64,000 bases of DNA, taken from positions 62,001-126,000 of the forward strand of contig CAVWXX010000004.1 of NCBI GenBank assembly GCA_963759155.1. The letters are read 5' to 3'. Of the stretch, positions 53,373 to 61,418 are shown piece by piece. How positions within the stretch are numbered: the first letter of the stretch is position 1; every line of letters begins with the position of its first letter. Source of the DNA: SZUA-36 sp963759155 (GTDB lineage Bacteria; Pseudomonadota; Gammaproteobacteria; Xanthomonadales; SZUA-36). Below the pieces are notes generated by a model. That model had not been told where the DNA came from. It did not search any database and saw only the letters and a program-made list of their open reading frames with translations. The position numbers were made by a program, and so were the translations under genes.

Positions 53373-53723
53373 ATGCACTTTAAATTAATCATTGTCATGG
53401 CAGAAGATGAAAGGACCCAGAATATTCTGGATGCTGCCCGTGACGCAGGTAGCACTGGTTGCACCGTGCTTAACCAGGCGCGCGGTGAAGGTGTTAAGCC
53501 GGCAAAAACGTTTCTGGGTTTGAGTATCGACAGCCATGTCGATGTCATCTTGATGTTAGCCGAAGAGCATATGAGCAGGGAAATCATGGAAAAAGTGGCC
53601 ATTGCCGGTCAGTTTGACGAATTACCCGGTACGGGTATCGCCTTTCAGATTGACGTGGAAGACGCCATTGGTGTGCGTCACCAGATCGAAGCACTTGCCG
53701 AGGCAGTGGAGGAAAGATTATGA
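53373..53723 (+). CDS. PII-like signalling protein
   Basis: 116 residues with the beta-alpha-beta-beta-alpha-beta order of PII/GlnB-like proteins. HFKLIIVMAEDERTQNILDAARDAG corresponds to beta1-alpha1, TVLNQARGEG leads into a short T-loop equivalent, and VDVILMLAEEHMSREIMEKV, PGTGIAFQIDVEDAIGV follow. The T-loop lacks the Tyr of GlnB, so uridylylation is unlikely. Such proteins gate neighbouring membrane transporters by nucleotide or metabolite binding. It starts 24 bp after the second DUF1538 gene and overlaps the CBS gene by 4 bp. Confidence 0.78.
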   Translation: MHFKLIIVMAEDERTQNILDAARDAGSTGCTVLNQARGEGVKPAKTFLGLSIDSHVDVILMLAEEHMSREIMEKVAIAGQFDELPGTGIAFQIDVEDAIGVRHQIEALAEAVEERL

Positions 53724-54130
53724 GAAAGTTGACAAACATTGTCCGTGTACGGGACGTGATGAAAACGGAGTTGGATATCGTTGATGGCATGTTGACGGTG
53801 ACCGAAGCATTAAAGTCCATGAAGTACCCGGATACGCGTACTTTGATTGTAGACAAGCGTCATGAGGATGACGAATACGGTGTGGTCATGTTCCGGGATA
53901 TGGCAAAAAAGGTGTTGGCACGTGACCATTCACCCAACCGGGTCAATATTTATGAAATCATGACAAAACCACTGATTTCAGTTCGTCCTGACATGGATGT
54001 TCGTTACTGTACACGTTTGTTTGACCGGTTTGGGTTATCCCGTGCACCGGTGATCGAAGACCAGAAAATTATCGGATTGGTCAGCTATTCGGATATCGTA
54101 TTAAAGGGTTTGACCCAGGAAATGGAATAA
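53720..54130 (+). CDS. CBS-pair domain protein
   Basis: 136 residues comprising two CBS motifs: VRDVMKTELDIVDGMLTVTEAL through GVVMFRDMAKKVL, and IYEIMTKPLISVRPDMDV through IGLVSYSDIVLKGL. CBS pairs bind adenine nucleotides and report energy charge. The start overlaps the PII-like stop by 4 bp (ATGA), so both sensors are made together with the DUF1538 pair. It is probably a cytoplasmic regulatory subunit of that transporter. A hairpin follows 34 bp downstream. Confidence 0.85.
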   Translation: MRKLTNIVRVRDVMKTELDIVDGMLTVTEALKSMKYPDTRTLIVDKRHEDDEYGVVMFRDMAKKVLARDHSPNRVNIYEIMTKPLISVRPDMDVRYCTRLFDRFGLSRAPVIEDQKIIGLVSYSDIVLKGLTQEME

Positions 54131-54163
54131 GACAAGGTAATCCACCCCAACTCCACATGAAAA

Positions 54164-54185
54164 CAAGAACCGCTTCCGGTTCTTG
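54164..54185 (+). terminator. Hairpin after the CBS gene
   Basis: CAAGAACCG-CTTC-CGGTTCTTG, a perfect 9-bp stem with a 4-nt loop and no T-tract. Possible terminator or mRNA 3' stabiliser. Confidence 0.55.
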
Positions 54186-54233
54186 CCACGTTTGTCGACG
54201 AGATTTTTAACCGTCTGTCTGATTGGCCTCAAC

Positions 54234-54247
54234 TTGAGGTAGATCAT
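54234..54247. promoter_or_regulatory. CRP/FNR-like dyad TTGAG-N4-ATCAT with AT-rich promoter downstream
   Basis: The site reads TTGAGGTAGATCAT. About 50 bp downstream, ATATTATAAAAT occurs twice in direct repeat (about 54295-54321), a likely -10 region for the octahaem operon starting at 54350. Confidence 0.4.
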
Positions 54248-54349
54248 GTTAAAGCGATTTTCTCCCGTTTTCCCAGTACCTGTTCCGGTCTTTATATTAT
54301 AAAATACTAATATTATAAAATGATCGTCAGAAAGGCTTTTGGAATAGCA

Positions 54350-55822
54350 ATGAAAACACAAAAAAGTAGCTGGTTACCCGGCTTTATCGCGATACTCCTT
54401 TTAATAGGTGTTCCGGTCTGGTACTTCACGGGTGAAGCTGAAACCAATCTTGATTCTCCCTGGGACAGCATGCCAAGACGCCCCGCGCATGTTGATCATA
54501 AAAACCTGTTCGATGGTTTTGCGGAACTCACTACCGGCCCCGAGGTGACAAAAGCCTGTCTGAGCTGCCATGAAGAGGCTGGTCAACAGATGCTGCATAC
54601 CGCGCACTGGAAATGGGAATCCGAACCGGTTGAGGTTGAAGGCCGCGAAGGCCTGTTTACCACCGGTAAGAAAAAATCCATCAATAACTTCTGCATCGGT
54701 ATCCAGGGCAACTGGGCATCCTGTACGGCTTGCCACGCTGGCTATGGCTGGGATGATGCCGATTTTGATTTTAATGAACAGAGCAATATAGATTGCCTCG
54801 TATGCCATGATAATTCGGGTATTTACCGCAAAGGTAAAGCCGGTCTTCCACTTGAAGGTGTTGACCTGATGTCTGCGGCCAGGAGTGTTGCTGTTCCAAC
54901 ACGTGAAAACTGCGGTGGCTGTCATTTCCGTGGTGGTGGCGGCAATGCGGTTAAACACGGTGATCTCGATGAAAGCCTGTACTACCCATCGGAGGGAATT
55001 GATGTTCATATGGGGCGCTACGACTTCCAGTGTGTGGATTGTCATCAAACCAAAGATCATGTGATTGGTGGTCGTTCCACCACGGTCAGCCTGGACAATG
55101 AGAATCAGATCGCCTGCACCGACTGTCATAACTCCAAATTACATACGGATGAGCGTATCAATGCGCATACCGATACGGTCGCCTGCCAGACCTGCCATGT
55201 TCCGGAAATTGCTGTCGCACAAGCCACCAAGACCCATTGGGACTGGTCAAAAGCCGGTGATGATTTCCGTGATGACGATGTACATCACTACCTGAAGATC
55301 AAGGGTGAGTTTATTTATGAGAAGAACCTGAAACCGGAGTATCGCTGGTACAACGGGCTTGCACACCGCTACCTGATGGGTGATCAGATCAACACGGACG
55401 GCACTACCGCACTGAACGAACCCAGCGGTGATATCCGTGATCCCGGTGCGAAAATCTGGCCCTTCAAGATACACCGCGCCAAGCAGCCCTATGACACTGA
55501 ATACAACTATCTGCTGCAACCGGTCACTTCGGGTAAAGGCGGTTACTGGAATGATTTTGATTGGGACAAGGCTTTTCGCTTAGGCGAAGAGGTATCCGGT
55601 ACACGCTACAGCGGCAACTATGGTTTTGCCGATACAGAAATGTTCTGGCCATCGACACATATGGTGGCAACCAAGGACAAGGCATTGCAATGCCAGGCAT
55701 GTCACACAGAGGGTGGCAGGATGGACTGGGATGCCCTCGGGTATGACGGTGACCCCATCAAGCAGGGTAGCCAGACACGCAAAAGAAGCGCTGTTGAACA
55801 AGTGAGTGCGGGTCATGAATAA
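54350..55822 (+). CDS. Octahaem c-type cytochrome, tetrathionate reductase (Otr) family
   Basis: The ATG at 54350 precedes an N-terminal anchor or signal (GFIAILLLIGVPVWYF). Eight haem sites are present: CLSCH, CTACH, CLVCH, CGGCH, CVDCH, CTDCH, CQTCH, CQACH. Segments NNFCIGIQGNWASCTACH, DFNEQSNIDCLVCHD and CGGCHFRGGGGNAVKHGDL are typical of the octahaem tetrathionate reductase family, whose Shewanella member reduces tetrathionate, nitrite and hydroxylamine. About 490 residues is the usual size. The natural substrate here is not proven. The next gene (haem c/cytochrome b fusion) overlaps in the stop region and should be its quinol-linked electron donor. Periplasmic. Confidence 0.88.
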   Translation: MKTQKSSWLPGFIAILLLIGVPVWYFTGEAETNLDSPWDSMPRRPAHVDHKNLFDGFAELTTGPEVTKACLSCHEEAGQQMLHTAHWKWESEPVEVEGREGLFTTGKKKSINNFCIGIQGNWASCTACHAGYGWDDADFDFNEQSNIDCLVCHDNSGIYRKGKAGLPLEGVDLMSAARSVAVPTRENCGGCHFRGGGGNAVKHGDLDESLYYPSEGIDVHMGRYDFQCVDCHQTKDHVIGGRSTTVSLDNENQIACTDCHNSKLHTDERINAHTDTVACQTCHVPEIAVAQATKTHWDWSKAGDDFRDDDVHHYLKIKGEFIYEKNLKPEYRWYNGLAHRYLMGDQINTDGTTALNEPSGDIRDPGAKIWPFKIHRAKQPYDTEYNYLLQPVTSGKGGYWNDFDWDKAFRLGEEVSGTRYSGNYGFADTEMFWPSTHMVATKDKALQCQACHTEGGRMDWDALGYDGDPIKQGSQTRKRSAVEQVSAGHE

Positions 55823-55835
55823 TAAGGCTAATTAC

Positions 55836-58400
55836 ATGAAGATATCCATCCTGGGTGGGTTGCTACTTGCTGTGTTCAGCCTCTCGGCTGCTGCCAACAG
55901 TTTGCACCCGCAGGTACCGATTCTGGATGCCCAGGGTGATCTGGTGATTGAAAGCGGCCTGCCAATGTCAACCATGACCAGTTGTGGCGGAGATTGTCAC
56001 CAGACGTCATATATCATGACCAACAGTGACCATGCCGATGCCGGTGCAAGCCAGGCCGGGCAGGGCAACAACGCACATGACTGGCAACAGGGTCCCGGTT
56101 ATTTCGGTGGTTGGGACCCCCTGGCCTACGATACAGATGGTTTGAATCCGGGCAGTGACATGGATATTGAAGCCTGGTTAAAGCGCTATGGTTCAAGGCA
56201 TGTGGGCGGTGGACCGGTCGCAGGTCTTGTCGAAATGGATTGTTTGCTTTGCCATACCGATATCGATCACTCGGCGCGGGAAGTTGCGCTCAGTAAGGGT
56301 GATTTTGCCTGGGCCAATTCGGCCCCGTTATCCTCACTGGGTATTCTTGTTAAAGAGGGTGACCTTTGGCAGTGGGATGTTTCCGGGTTTGAGACCAATG
56401 GCGCGCTTAAAAAAGGTCTGCTTGATATTCGCAAACCCCGGGATGAAAACTGCGCCATATGTCACGGAATTGTTGAGAACAGTCTCGACACACCATTGAC
56501 CATACCGGAGAACCAGAACGCGCGGCATAATACGAGCCGTACAGGACAGATCGTTTCGCCTCAGAAACTGCTCAATAGCGGTTTGAATATATCCGGCAAG
56601 GAAGACCTCAACTATCCCTTTGACGTGCATGCTGATCGCGTGGTGGGTTGTGTAAACTGCCACTACTCTCTGAACAATCCCGTTTATTTCCGGCAACGTG
56701 AAGAGAGCAGGCCGGTTCATCTTGATTTTGACCCCCGTCGGCTGAGCAATTCCGAGTACCTGGTCCGGCCCCTGCACCAGTTTGCCAAGGGTCAGTCCAC
56801 ACTGGGCCTGGCAGCGGCGGATACGGAAAACAGCCTGCGTCGTTGCGAGTCATGTCACGATGCCGGCAATGTGCATGAGTGGCTCCCATACAAACAAACT
56901 CACTTCACCTCACTGGCATGTGAGTCCTGTCATATTCCGAAACTGTTCGGCCCCGGTTTACAGGCGGTTGACTGGACCATGCTGGATGCACAGGCGCAAC
57001 CATTAAGACAATACCGGAATGTGACCGGCGACCCCGTTGCGGTTGATAGTCTTATCGAGGGTTTCAGACCACTCATTCTGCCAAGGGCCGATGCAGGGGG
57101 TGGTTTCCACCTCGCGCCATTTAACCTGGTAACGTCCTGGTACTGGCAAGCGGGTGATCCGGCTATGCCTGTGTCAAGGCAACAACTCGCAGAGGCAATT
57201 TTCAGCGACGGCGCCTATCACCCTGACCTGGTCGCCGCACTGGATGCCGATGGAGATGGTCAATTGAGCGGTGTTGAGTTGCGATTGACCCACGAGGCTG
57301 CTGTGAGTGCGGTCAGAGGCCGTCTTGAAGCTATCGGCTTGACCGGTTTGCAGATTGACAGTGAGATCACGCCATTTTCAATCAGCCACAATGTGGTCAA
57401 TGGTCAGCGCGCCACCAAAGATTGCTCAAGCTGCCACGATCGTGACTCTGTGCTGGCCACATCTTTCAGTCTTTCTGATTATTTGCCAGGGGATGTGCAA
57501 CCGCAGGCCGGTTCTTATAACGGTCTTAAATTTTCCGGCGACATCACAGCGGATACAACCGGTCGTGTGAGCTTTTTATCCGATAGCCGTAGTGCGGGTT
57601 TCTATATCATTGGTCTGCATGCCGAAAGATGGGCAGACCTGCTGGGTATGTTGATGTTTTTCGGCATCATTTTCGGCGTCAGCGTGCATGCGATTGCGCG
57701 ATATATTTCATCGCGCCGCAGACCGCCGGTTCATCATGAATACGAGCGTGTCCATATGTATGACGTGTACGAGCGTCTGTGGCACTGGATACAGGCCAGC
57801 GCGATCATGCTGTTGATATTCACCGGTTTGGTTATCCATAAGCCGCACCTGTTCGGGATATTCAGCTTCCCCTACATGGTGAATGTACATAACGTACTCG
57901 GGTTTATCCTGATAACCAATGCCGTCTTGTCGTTGTTTTATCACCTGGCAAGCGGTGAAATACGGCAGTATCTGCCAGAGCCTAAAGGCTTCGTCGCGAA
58001 TACCCTGGCACAGATGATGTACTACAGCAGGGGTATTTTTGCCGGCAATCCACACCCCCTTGAAAAAACCAAGGAACACAAGCTTAACCCGCTGCAGCAG
58101 GTCACATACCTGGCGATCCTTAACATTCTGCTACCGGCACAAATCATCACCGGTATCCTGATCTGGGGTCTGCAGCGCTGGCCGCATATCGCCGCAGAGT
58201 TGGGTGGCTTACCGATGCTGGCGCTTGTTCACACCCTGGTAGCATGGGCATTTGCAGCTTTTATTGTTATGCATATTTACCTGACAACCACCGGCCACAA
58301 ACCGACCGCGGGCATTGAGTCCATGATCACCGGCTGGGATGAAGTAGAGAAACACGGGAATAATCCGACGACGGATGGCCCGCAAGGAGAGTCAAAATGA
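55836..58400 (+). CDS. Seven-haem cytochrome c fused to a C-terminal cytochrome b, with EF-hand-like loop and a CX3CH site
   Basis: The ATG at 55836 has TAAGG 8 nt upstream and opens a signal peptide (ILGGLLLAVFSLSAAA); ATG 55815 is the alternative. The first haem site is CGGDCH, an unusual CX3CH. Six canonical sites follow: CLLCH, CAICH, CVNCH, CESCH, CESCH, CSSCH. Before the last lies DADGDGQLSG, a Ca-binding EF-hand-type loop. Residues from about 590 onward form one helix plus a four-helix cytochrome b (RLWHWIQASAIMLLIF, MVNVHNVLGFILITN, LVHTLVAWAFAAFIVMHIYL). It can thus oxidise quinol and pass electrons through its own haems to the octahaem reductase encoded upstream. It overlaps the next gene by 4 bp. 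Confidence 0.85.
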   Translation: MKISILGGLLLAVFSLSAAANSLHPQVPILDAQGDLVIESGLPMSTMTSCGGDCHQTSYIMTNSDHADAGASQAGQGNNAHDWQQGPGYFGGWDPLAYDTDGLNPGSDMDIEAWLKRYGSRHVGGGPVAGLVEMDCLLCHTDIDHSAREVALSKGDFAWANSAPLSSLGILVKEGDLWQWDVSGFETNGALKKGLLDIRKPRDENCAICHGIVENSLDTPLTIPENQNARHNTSRTGQIVSPQKLLNSGLNISGKEDLNYPFDVHADRVVGCVNCHYSLNNPVYFRQREESRPVHLDFDPRRLSNSEYLVRPLHQFAKGQSTLGLAAADTENSLRRCESCHDAGNVHEWLPYKQTHFTSLACESCHIPKLFGPGLQAVDWTMLDAQAQPLRQYRNVTGDPVAVDSLIEGFRPLILPRADAGGGFHLAPFNLVTSWYWQAGDPAMPVSRQQLAEAIFSDGAYHPDLVAALDADGDGQLSGVELRLTHEAAVSAVRGRLEAIGLTGLQIDSEITPFSISHNVVNGQRATKDCSSCHDRDSVLATSFSLSDYLPGDVQPQAGSYNGLKFSGDITADTTGRVSFLSDSRSAGFYIIGLHAERWADLLGMLMFFGIIFGVSVHAIARYISSRRRPPVHHEYERVHMYDVYERLWHWIQASAIMLLIFTGLVIHKPHLFGIFSFPYMVNVHNVLGFILITNAVLSLFYHLASGEIRQYLPEPKGFVANTLAQMMYYSRGIFAGNPHPLEKTKEHKLNPLQQVTYLAILNILLPAQIITGILIWGLQRWPHIAAELGGLPMLALVHTLVAWAFAAFIVMHIYLTTTGHKPTAGIESMITGWDEVEKHGNNPTTDGPQGESK

Positions 58401-58921
58401 ATCAAACACTGAGGGCGAAGCCCTACTTAAACCCCTATCTGGCCGGCACGTTACTGGGTGTCGTTCTATTCCTCGCATTCTTTATCACCGGGTCCGGTCT
58501 CGGTGCCTCCGGCGGTTTGAATCGCCTGCTGGTTTATGTGCAAAACGAGGTCAATCCGGAGCATATCGACCAGGTGGCCTACCTGTTGAAAATGGCCGGC
58601 GGCAATTCCAACCCGCTGGATAGCTGGATCGTCTTTTTGACCATCGGCACCATCTTTGGTGGTTTGATTTCAGGCCTGTTGGGTCGTCGCATGAAGTTTG
58701 AAACCAACAAGGGGCCACAGATCAGCAATGGCACCCGTTGGGTTATGGCCTTCATTGGTGGCGCACTGATGGGATATGGCGCGCGTTTGGCCAGGGGTTG
58801 TACCTCGGGTCAGGCACTGTCCGGTGGTGCGGTTTTATCGGTCGGTAGTTGGGCCTTCATGTTTGCGGTGTTTGCCGGTGCTTATGCGCTGGCTTACTTT
58901 TTCCGTAAGTTCTGGAATTGA
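58397..58921 (+). CDS. YeeE/YedE-family membrane protein (thiosulfate/sulfur transport), half 1
   Basis: 174 residues with about four helices. RLARGCTSGQALSGGAVLS contains the conserved Cys-Thr-Ser-Gly of YeeE/YedE (TsuA-like) proteins, where Cys relays sulfur or thiosulfate through the membrane. Single half-size domain; the partner half is encoded directly downstream. The start overlaps the multihaem/cytochrome b stop by 4 bp, tying sulfur-compound transport to the octahaem module. Substrate likely thiosulfate or another reduced sulfur species, by family. Confidence 0.85.
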   Translation: MNQTLRAKPYLNPYLAGTLLGVVLFLAFFITGSGLGASGGLNRLLVYVQNEVNPEHIDQVAYLLKMAGGNSNPLDSWIVFLTIGTIFGGLISGLLGRRMKFETNKGPQISNGTRWVMAFIGGALMGYGARLARGCTSGQALSGGAVLSVGSWAFMFAVFAGAYALAYFFRKFWN

Positions 58922-58932
58922 GGAGTATTATC

Positions 58933-60165
58933 ATGGCTAATTTCCCACTTCCACTTGCTGACCTGCTTGGTCATTGGGGCTCCTATGCCGTTTACGCGGT
59001 TATCGGTATCGCCTTTGGTATGACCCTTGAGAGTGCCGGTTTTGGTAACTCAAAACTATTGGCTGCACAGTTCTACTTCAAGGACATGCGTGTATTCAAA
59101 GTCATGTTTACTGCCATTATCGTGGCGATGACACTGGTATTCCTGTCGTCCTCATTGGGTTTGCTTGACTATAACCTGGTATGGGTTCCACCGACTTATT
59201 TGTGGCCCGGTATCGTTGGCGGCCTGATCATGGGTGTCGGTTTTATCGTTGGTGGCTTTTGTCCTGGAACATCACTGGTGGGTCTGGCAACAGGCAAAAT
59301 TGACGCCATGGTATTCGTGCTTGGTGTTCTGTTTGGAATTTTCATGTTTGGCGAAACAGTCGGTAGTTTTGCGACCTTCTTTGACAGTTCGGACATGGGT
59401 CGTTTTACCTTGCCCGAGTTGTTTAATGCCAGTTACGGTATCGTTGTTATCAGCATCGTGGTGGCTGCGCTGATCCTGTTCGTGCTCGCGGAAAAAGTTG
59501 AAGCTATGGTCAACGACAGGCCTCAGCAGAAGCTGCCTGGCTGGTCGAAGCCAGCAGCAGGCGCGCTTGTTGCACTGGCAGCGGTTGTCCTGGTGGTCGG
59601 CCAACCCAGCGCCGAGGACCGTTGGCAGTCGGTTGCGGCTGATAGCCAGGCAAAGCTTGATCAACGAGCCGTGCAGATTTCGTCTGCAGAATTCATCAAG
59701 TACAGGGATGATTCCAAAATCAAGGTTGTACCGCTGGATGTTCGTGATGAAAGCTACTACAACCAATTCCATCTGCGTGGCGCCATTCATGTGCCGCTGG
59801 AAGAGGTTCAGGCAAAAGCCCGGGAATTACAGTTTGAACCGGCCAATACCCTTTTCGTTACCATCAGTAATGATGAGGCCGCAGCGACCGAGGCCTGGAA
59901 GATTCTAAGAGCTGAGAGTGTTCCGAATATTTATATTCTTGAGGGTGGCGTCAATGCCTGGTTAAAAGAATATGCCGGAAACAGTCTTGCCGAGGAAGAC
60001 CGGGTTTACAACCGAGAGGAGGATCAGCTGGCTTATCGGTTTAAAGCGGCGACCGGTGCGAGACACCCGGCTGCGGAGCCTGTTGCACATACTATCAACC
60101 TGAAGTATGAGCCCAAGGTTATCCTGGAGTTGAAACGTGCCCCCACCAGCGGTGGTTGCGGCTAA
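58933..60165 (+). CDS. YeeE/YedE-family membrane protein fused to a cysteine-less rhodanese-like domain, half 2
   Basis: The ATG at 58933 follows GAGGAG. Residues about 1-200 are the second YeeE/YedE half with IVGGFCPGTSLVGLATG, bearing the conserved Cys. A helix (about 206-222) then leads to a rhodanese fold (VVPLDVRDESYYNQFHLRGAIHVPLEE; IYILEGGVNAWLKEYAG). The catalytic loop reads VTISNDEAAATEAW, with no Cys, so persulfide transfer by the usual route is impossible. The last residues are SGGCG, placing a free Cys at the very C-terminus, which may act instead. Together with the first half it likely imports or exports sulfur species across the inner membrane. End of the operon. Confidence 0.82.
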   Translation: MANFPLPLADLLGHWGSYAVYAVIGIAFGMTLESAGFGNSKLLAAQFYFKDMRVFKVMFTAIIVAMTLVFLSSSLGLLDYNLVWVPPTYLWPGIVGGLIMGVGFIVGGFCPGTSLVGLATGKIDAMVFVLGVLFGIFMFGETVGSFATFFDSSDMGRFTLPELFNASYGIVVISIVVAALILFVLAEKVEAMVNDRPQQKLPGWSKPAAGALVALAAVVLVVGQPSAEDRWQSVAADSQAKLDQRAVQISSAEFIKYRDDSKIKVVPLDVRDESYYNQFHLRGAIHVPLEEVQAKARELQFEPANTLFVTISNDEAAATEAWKILRAESVPNIYILEGGVNAWLKEYAGNSLAEEDRVYNREEDQLAYRFKAATGARHPAAEPVAHTINLKYEPKVILELKRAPTSGGCG

Positions 60166-60201
60166 CAAAGTTGTCAGCGTCCTTGCTTGCTGACTGAACT
60201 T

Positions 60202-60223
60202 GCCGGCCCTTCCATGGGCCGGC
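60202..60223. terminator. Bidirectional hairpin between YeeE/YedE operon and lipoprotein gene
   Basis: GCCGGCCC-TTCCAT-GGGCCGGC, a perfect 8-bp GC stem without T-tracts, between convergent genes. Confidence 0.6.
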
Positions 60224-60236
60224 TTACACATCTCTT

Positions 60237-60605
60237 CTAACAAATTTTCGAATCTTTGAATTTGTTATCTGCCGTCCAGACATTGATGACGAGCTTGTTA
60301 CTGCGCGGCAGGGCCTGCCAAATGGCTTCTGATTTCGCGGGGCACAGCGTGCTCAATACCGCTTGCCTTTTGGCTGGATCGGGATTCATGGATCGTGGAA
60401 CCAGGAACCCGACCCTTATTTCAGAACCAAACTCCCTTGCGCCCCTGAATAGCCATCCACCAGCCGCTGCAGTCATGCTCTGGACCGGGTGTTCAACGTA
60501 GTAGTTGTTGACCCAGACCAGGGATTCATAGCTGATGGGTTCCGGTTGTCCACACGCAGAAAGGATGAGGGTGGAGGCAATTGTGCATAATAGTTTAGTC
60601 TTCAT
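60237..60605 (-). CDS. Small lipoprotein, paralogue 1
   Basis: The ATG at 60605 follows AAGGA. Lipoprotein signal TIASTLILSAC with Cys at position 18. The mature part of about 105 residues starts GQPEPISYESLVWVNNYY and is nearly identical to the paralogue at 60965. It contains two Cys (STLCPAK and the final residue) that could form a disulfide. No known domain is recognised. Gly as +2 residue favours the outer membrane. It lies 359 bp downstream of its copy on the same strand. Confidence 0.75.
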   Translation of the reverse strand: MKTKLLCTIASTLILSACGQPEPISYESLVWVNNYYVEHPVQSMTAAAGGWLFRGAREFGSEIRVGFLVPRSMNPDPAKRQAVLSTLCPAKSEAIWQALPRSNKLVINVWTADNKFKDSKIC

Positions 60606-60964
60606 AGTGATACTTCCTTGCATCTCTACTGTCTTTAAATGTGGGCCTTAAGGGCCTCTAAAATTCCTGCCTCCATGGCAGGGTTTGTTGCTAAATGTAC
60701 TATTGATACATGCAATAACTGTGCCCAGTGTGTGCTGGATTGTGTAAACTTGAATATATTCAGAGTGTTATAGTTTTTTCGATGAGGTTTGCCAGCATCA
60801 GCACCAGCTTAAAAAATGACTGGTTTTGTCATAAAAGCTGACCAAAAATGTCAATAGGAAATTACAATAATTACAAGTAGATAGCTGCGTCGAAGCGCAG
60901 TTAAGAGTGGCCGGCAATGACCCGATAGTCAGGTCACTATATGCCGGCCTTGGAGGTCAATCGA
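60606..60964. other. Spacer between the two paralogous lipoprotein genes
   Basis: About 360 bp, AT-rich, no gene. The 3' end holds the hairpin at 60909-60949. The promoter of the first lipoprotein copy should lie here. Confidence 0.4.
60909..60949 (-). terminator. Interrupted hairpin downstream of lipoprotein paralogue 2
   Basis: GGCCGGCA and TGCCGGCC arms enclose a smaller TGACC/GGTCA stem, about 15 bp after the minus-strand stop. Likely terminator without a T-tract. Confidence 0.5.
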
Positions 60965-61354
60965 TCAACAGGTCACCGAGTCTTTGAATTTGTTGTCTTC
61001 GGTCCAGACGTTGATGACGAGTTTGTTACTGGATGGTAAGGCCTGCCAAATGGTTTCTGATTTCGCAGGACACAGGCTGGTAAGAACCGCCTGCCGCTTG
61101 GCCGGATCCGGGTTCATGGCCCGTGGGACAAGGAAACCGACGCGTATATCCGTACCGAATTCTCTTGCGCCTCTGAAAAGCCATCCGCCAGCAGCTGCAG
61201 TCATGCTCTGCACCGGGTGTTCAACATAATAGTTGTTAACCCAGACCAGAGATTCATAGCTTATCGGTTCAGGTTGACCACAGGCGGAGAGGAGTAATGC
61301 GGCCGCTATCGCGGGCAGAAATTCCTTTTTCATTTTATCGAGTAGTTGCATCAT
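60965..61354 (-). CDS. Small lipoprotein, paralogue 2
   Basis: The ATG at 61354 has AGAGGT upstream; an internal ATG at 61333 is possible. Lipoprotein signal LPAIAAALLLSAC. The mature part is about 90% identical by eye to that of the copy at 60237, including ISYESLVWVNNYYVEHP, AAAGGWLFRGAREFG and a Cys-ended C-terminus. The signal peptides differ much more than the mature parts, consistent with duplication followed by selection or gene conversion on the mature protein. Function unknown. Confidence 0.75.
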   Translation of the reverse strand: MMQLLDKMKKEFLPAIAAALLLSACGQPEPISYESLVWVNNYYVEHPVQSMTAAAGGWLFRGAREFGTDIRVGFLVPRAMNPDPAKRQAVLTSLCPAKSETIWQALPSSNKLVINVWTEDNKFKDSVTC

Positions 61355-61418
61355 GCATCAACCTCTTTTGGATGATGCTATTGTCCCCGTCATTTGCAGG
61401 CGAGACTACTGTCAATTA

